NCBI GenBank assembly: GCA_964401615.1
Contig: CAYNZF010000016.1
Coordinates: 1 to 31,333, forward strand
DNA: 31,333 bases
Source: JAXGQD01 sp964401615
GTDB taxonomy: Bacteria > Bacillota > Clostridia > Saccharofermentanales > Fastidiosipilaceae
Reading direction: 5' to 3'
A program made the translations under genes and the position numbers. Below the pieces are notes generated by a model that had not been told where the DNA came from, made no database searches, and saw nothing but the letters and a program-made list of their open reading frames with translations. Below are positions 30,735-31,333 of this stretch, piece by piece. The first letter of the stretch is position 1, and each line of letters opens with the position of its first letter.

Positions 30735-31067
30735 ATGTACGACATCCTTGGCAATCTAAAAAAAGGTCTGACACAATTGGTTGTTTTGAAGCTGTTATCT
30801 GAAAATGAAGAGCTTTATGGTTTTCAAATCATCCACGCAATCGAAGAAAACGGTACCAAAGCTTTTCGCTTGACAGAAGGTGCACTCTATCCCACCCTGC
30901 ACCGCATGGAGGTCAAAGGCCTGGTCAGCTCCCGTGTAGAATCTTCCGGCGCGCGAATTTTAAGGCGCTACTACTCAATAAGCGACAAGGGACGTACCTT
31001 ACTGGCAGGTGACCTCAAGAAGTACAAAAACCTTTCACACGATATGGCCAAATTATTGGACCTCTGA
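30735..31067 (+). CDS. PadR family transcriptional regulator
   Basis: This 110-residue regulator is a short PadR-type winged helix. The opening KKGLTQLVVLKLLSENEELY, then GFQIIHAIEE, LTEGALYPTLHRMEVKGLV and the wing RRYYSISDKGRTLL are all diagnostic. These proteins usually repress a neighbouring stress or efflux gene and sometimes themselves. No such target lies downstream within the window, since tRNA-Val follows. The ATG at 30735 has GGAG (30725-30728) at good spacing. An in-frame ATG at 30705 lacks one. A dimerising C-terminal helix is present but short, placing it in the compact PadR subfamily. Confidence 0.93.
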   Translation: MYDILGNLKKGLTQLVVLKLLSENEELYGFQIIHAIEENGTKAFRLTEGALYPTLHRMEVKGLVSSRVESSGARILRRYYSISDKGRTLLAGDLKKYKNLSHDMAKLLDL

Positions 31068-31200
31068 GAGCAATTTCAGCTTCACCCGCAAGCCGCCGGG
31101 GTCAAGCCAAACATGATGAATTGCAGCTTCGCAGATTCAAAAAATCATCTTGACCTAATTATAAAAAACAAAATTTATCCAAAAGTTTTGGGCAAAACGG

Positions 31201-31229
31201 TTGACATCGGCGCGACTTTCTTTTATATT
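31201..31229 (+). promoter_or_regulatory. Promoter of tRNA-Val
   Basis: A perfect TTGACA (31201-31206) and TATATT (31224-31229) are 17 bases apart, as expected for a strong stable-RNA promoter. The start would lie near 31236. Confidence 0.75.
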
Positions 31230-31235
31230 AGACCT

Positions 31236-31253
31236 TGCTGCTGAGAAGCAGCA
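31236..31253 (+). repeat. Hairpin in the tRNA-Val precursor leader
   Basis: TGCTGCT (31236-31242) and AGCAGCA (31247-31253) form a perfect 7-bp stem closed by a GAGA loop of the GNRA type. It starts at the predicted first transcribed base and ends 5 bases before the mature tRNA. Confidence 0.5.
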
Positions 31254-31258
31254 GCTAT

Positions 31259-31333
31259 GGGAGCTTAGCTCAGCTGGTAGAGCACCTGCCTTACAAGCAG
31301 GGGGTCACAGGTTCGAGCCCTGTAGTTCCCACC
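31259..31333 (+). tRNA. tRNA-Val (anticodon UAC), last base outside the window
   Basis: The acceptor stem pairs 31259-31265 with 31324-31330 (one G-U). The anticodon stem CCTGC/GCAGG encloses CTTACAA, giving anticodon TAC at 31292-31294. The T-stem ACAGG/CCTGT with loop TTCGAGC is perfect. The window ends at the second C of the encoded CCA, so the gene lacks only its final A here. Confidence 0.95.

Overview
The window looks like a chromosomal segment from a member of the Bacillota, most likely a Clostridia. The reasons are SpoVG, a YugG/YugH-like (AlaR/AlaT) regulator-aminotransferase pair, the nadD-yqeK-rsfS-comEA neighbourhood, a phi3T/Bacillus-type ThyA, purine-rich Shine-Dalgarno sequences and TTGACA/TATAAT-type promoters. 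I cannot name the genus. There is no phage, transposase, CRISPR array or rRNA. Almost everything is coded on the + strand; only a small zinc-ribbon gene and a DUF2927 lipoprotein gene lie on the - strand. No gene-free stretch exceeds 300 bases.

Layout. 1-2182: the tail of an unidentified gene, an RsmF-like rRNA cytosine methyltransferase and the RdgB/HAM1 nucleotide-pool cleaner. 2268-4178: an ACT-domain protein with an N-terminal HTH-like segment, followed by homoserine dehydrogenase. Both lie behind one strong promoter with a perfect 16-bp palindrome at its start site. 4231-4574: a 56-residue zinc-ribbon protein on the - strand, with its own promoter and terminator. 4671-7228: a polytopic membrane protein, an Lrp/AsnC regulator and a class I aminotransferase, tightly packed. 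7300-14187: prfB (no programmed frameshift) followed by purE, purF, purN, purH and purD, a partial purine pathway block. 14198-16885: a NadD-YqeK fusion, rsfS and comEA. 16957-17877: a DUF2927 lipoprotein (- strand), divergent from thrS.

18059-28857 holds thrS (a ThrRS lacking the TGS domain), thyA, three zinc-ribbon/single-TM genes, folA and a YihY/BrkB-family membrane protein. The three zinc-ribbon genes sit between thyA and folA, which are often direct neighbours in Bacillota. Two of them are tandem paralogues of 836 and 860 residues. The third joins the same N-terminal zinc ribbon to MORN repeats and an OB-like C-terminal domain. This trio is the best candidate for an undescribed system: small cytoplasmic zinc ribbons tethered to large predicted extracytoplasmic modules, with a conserved core and a diverged tail.

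28892-31333: tRNA-Pro(CGG) with an unusual T-stem mismatch, spoVG, a ZnuA-type metal-binding lipoprotein behind a perfect Fur-family 7-1-7 inverted repeat, a PadR regulator, and tRNA-Val(UAC) cut at the last base by the window end. The functional themes are nucleotide supply (RdgB, Pur, ThyA, FolA, NadD), translation (RF2, ThrRS, RsfS, RsmF-like, tRNAs) and amino-acid control (ACT/Hom, Lrp/aminotransferase).
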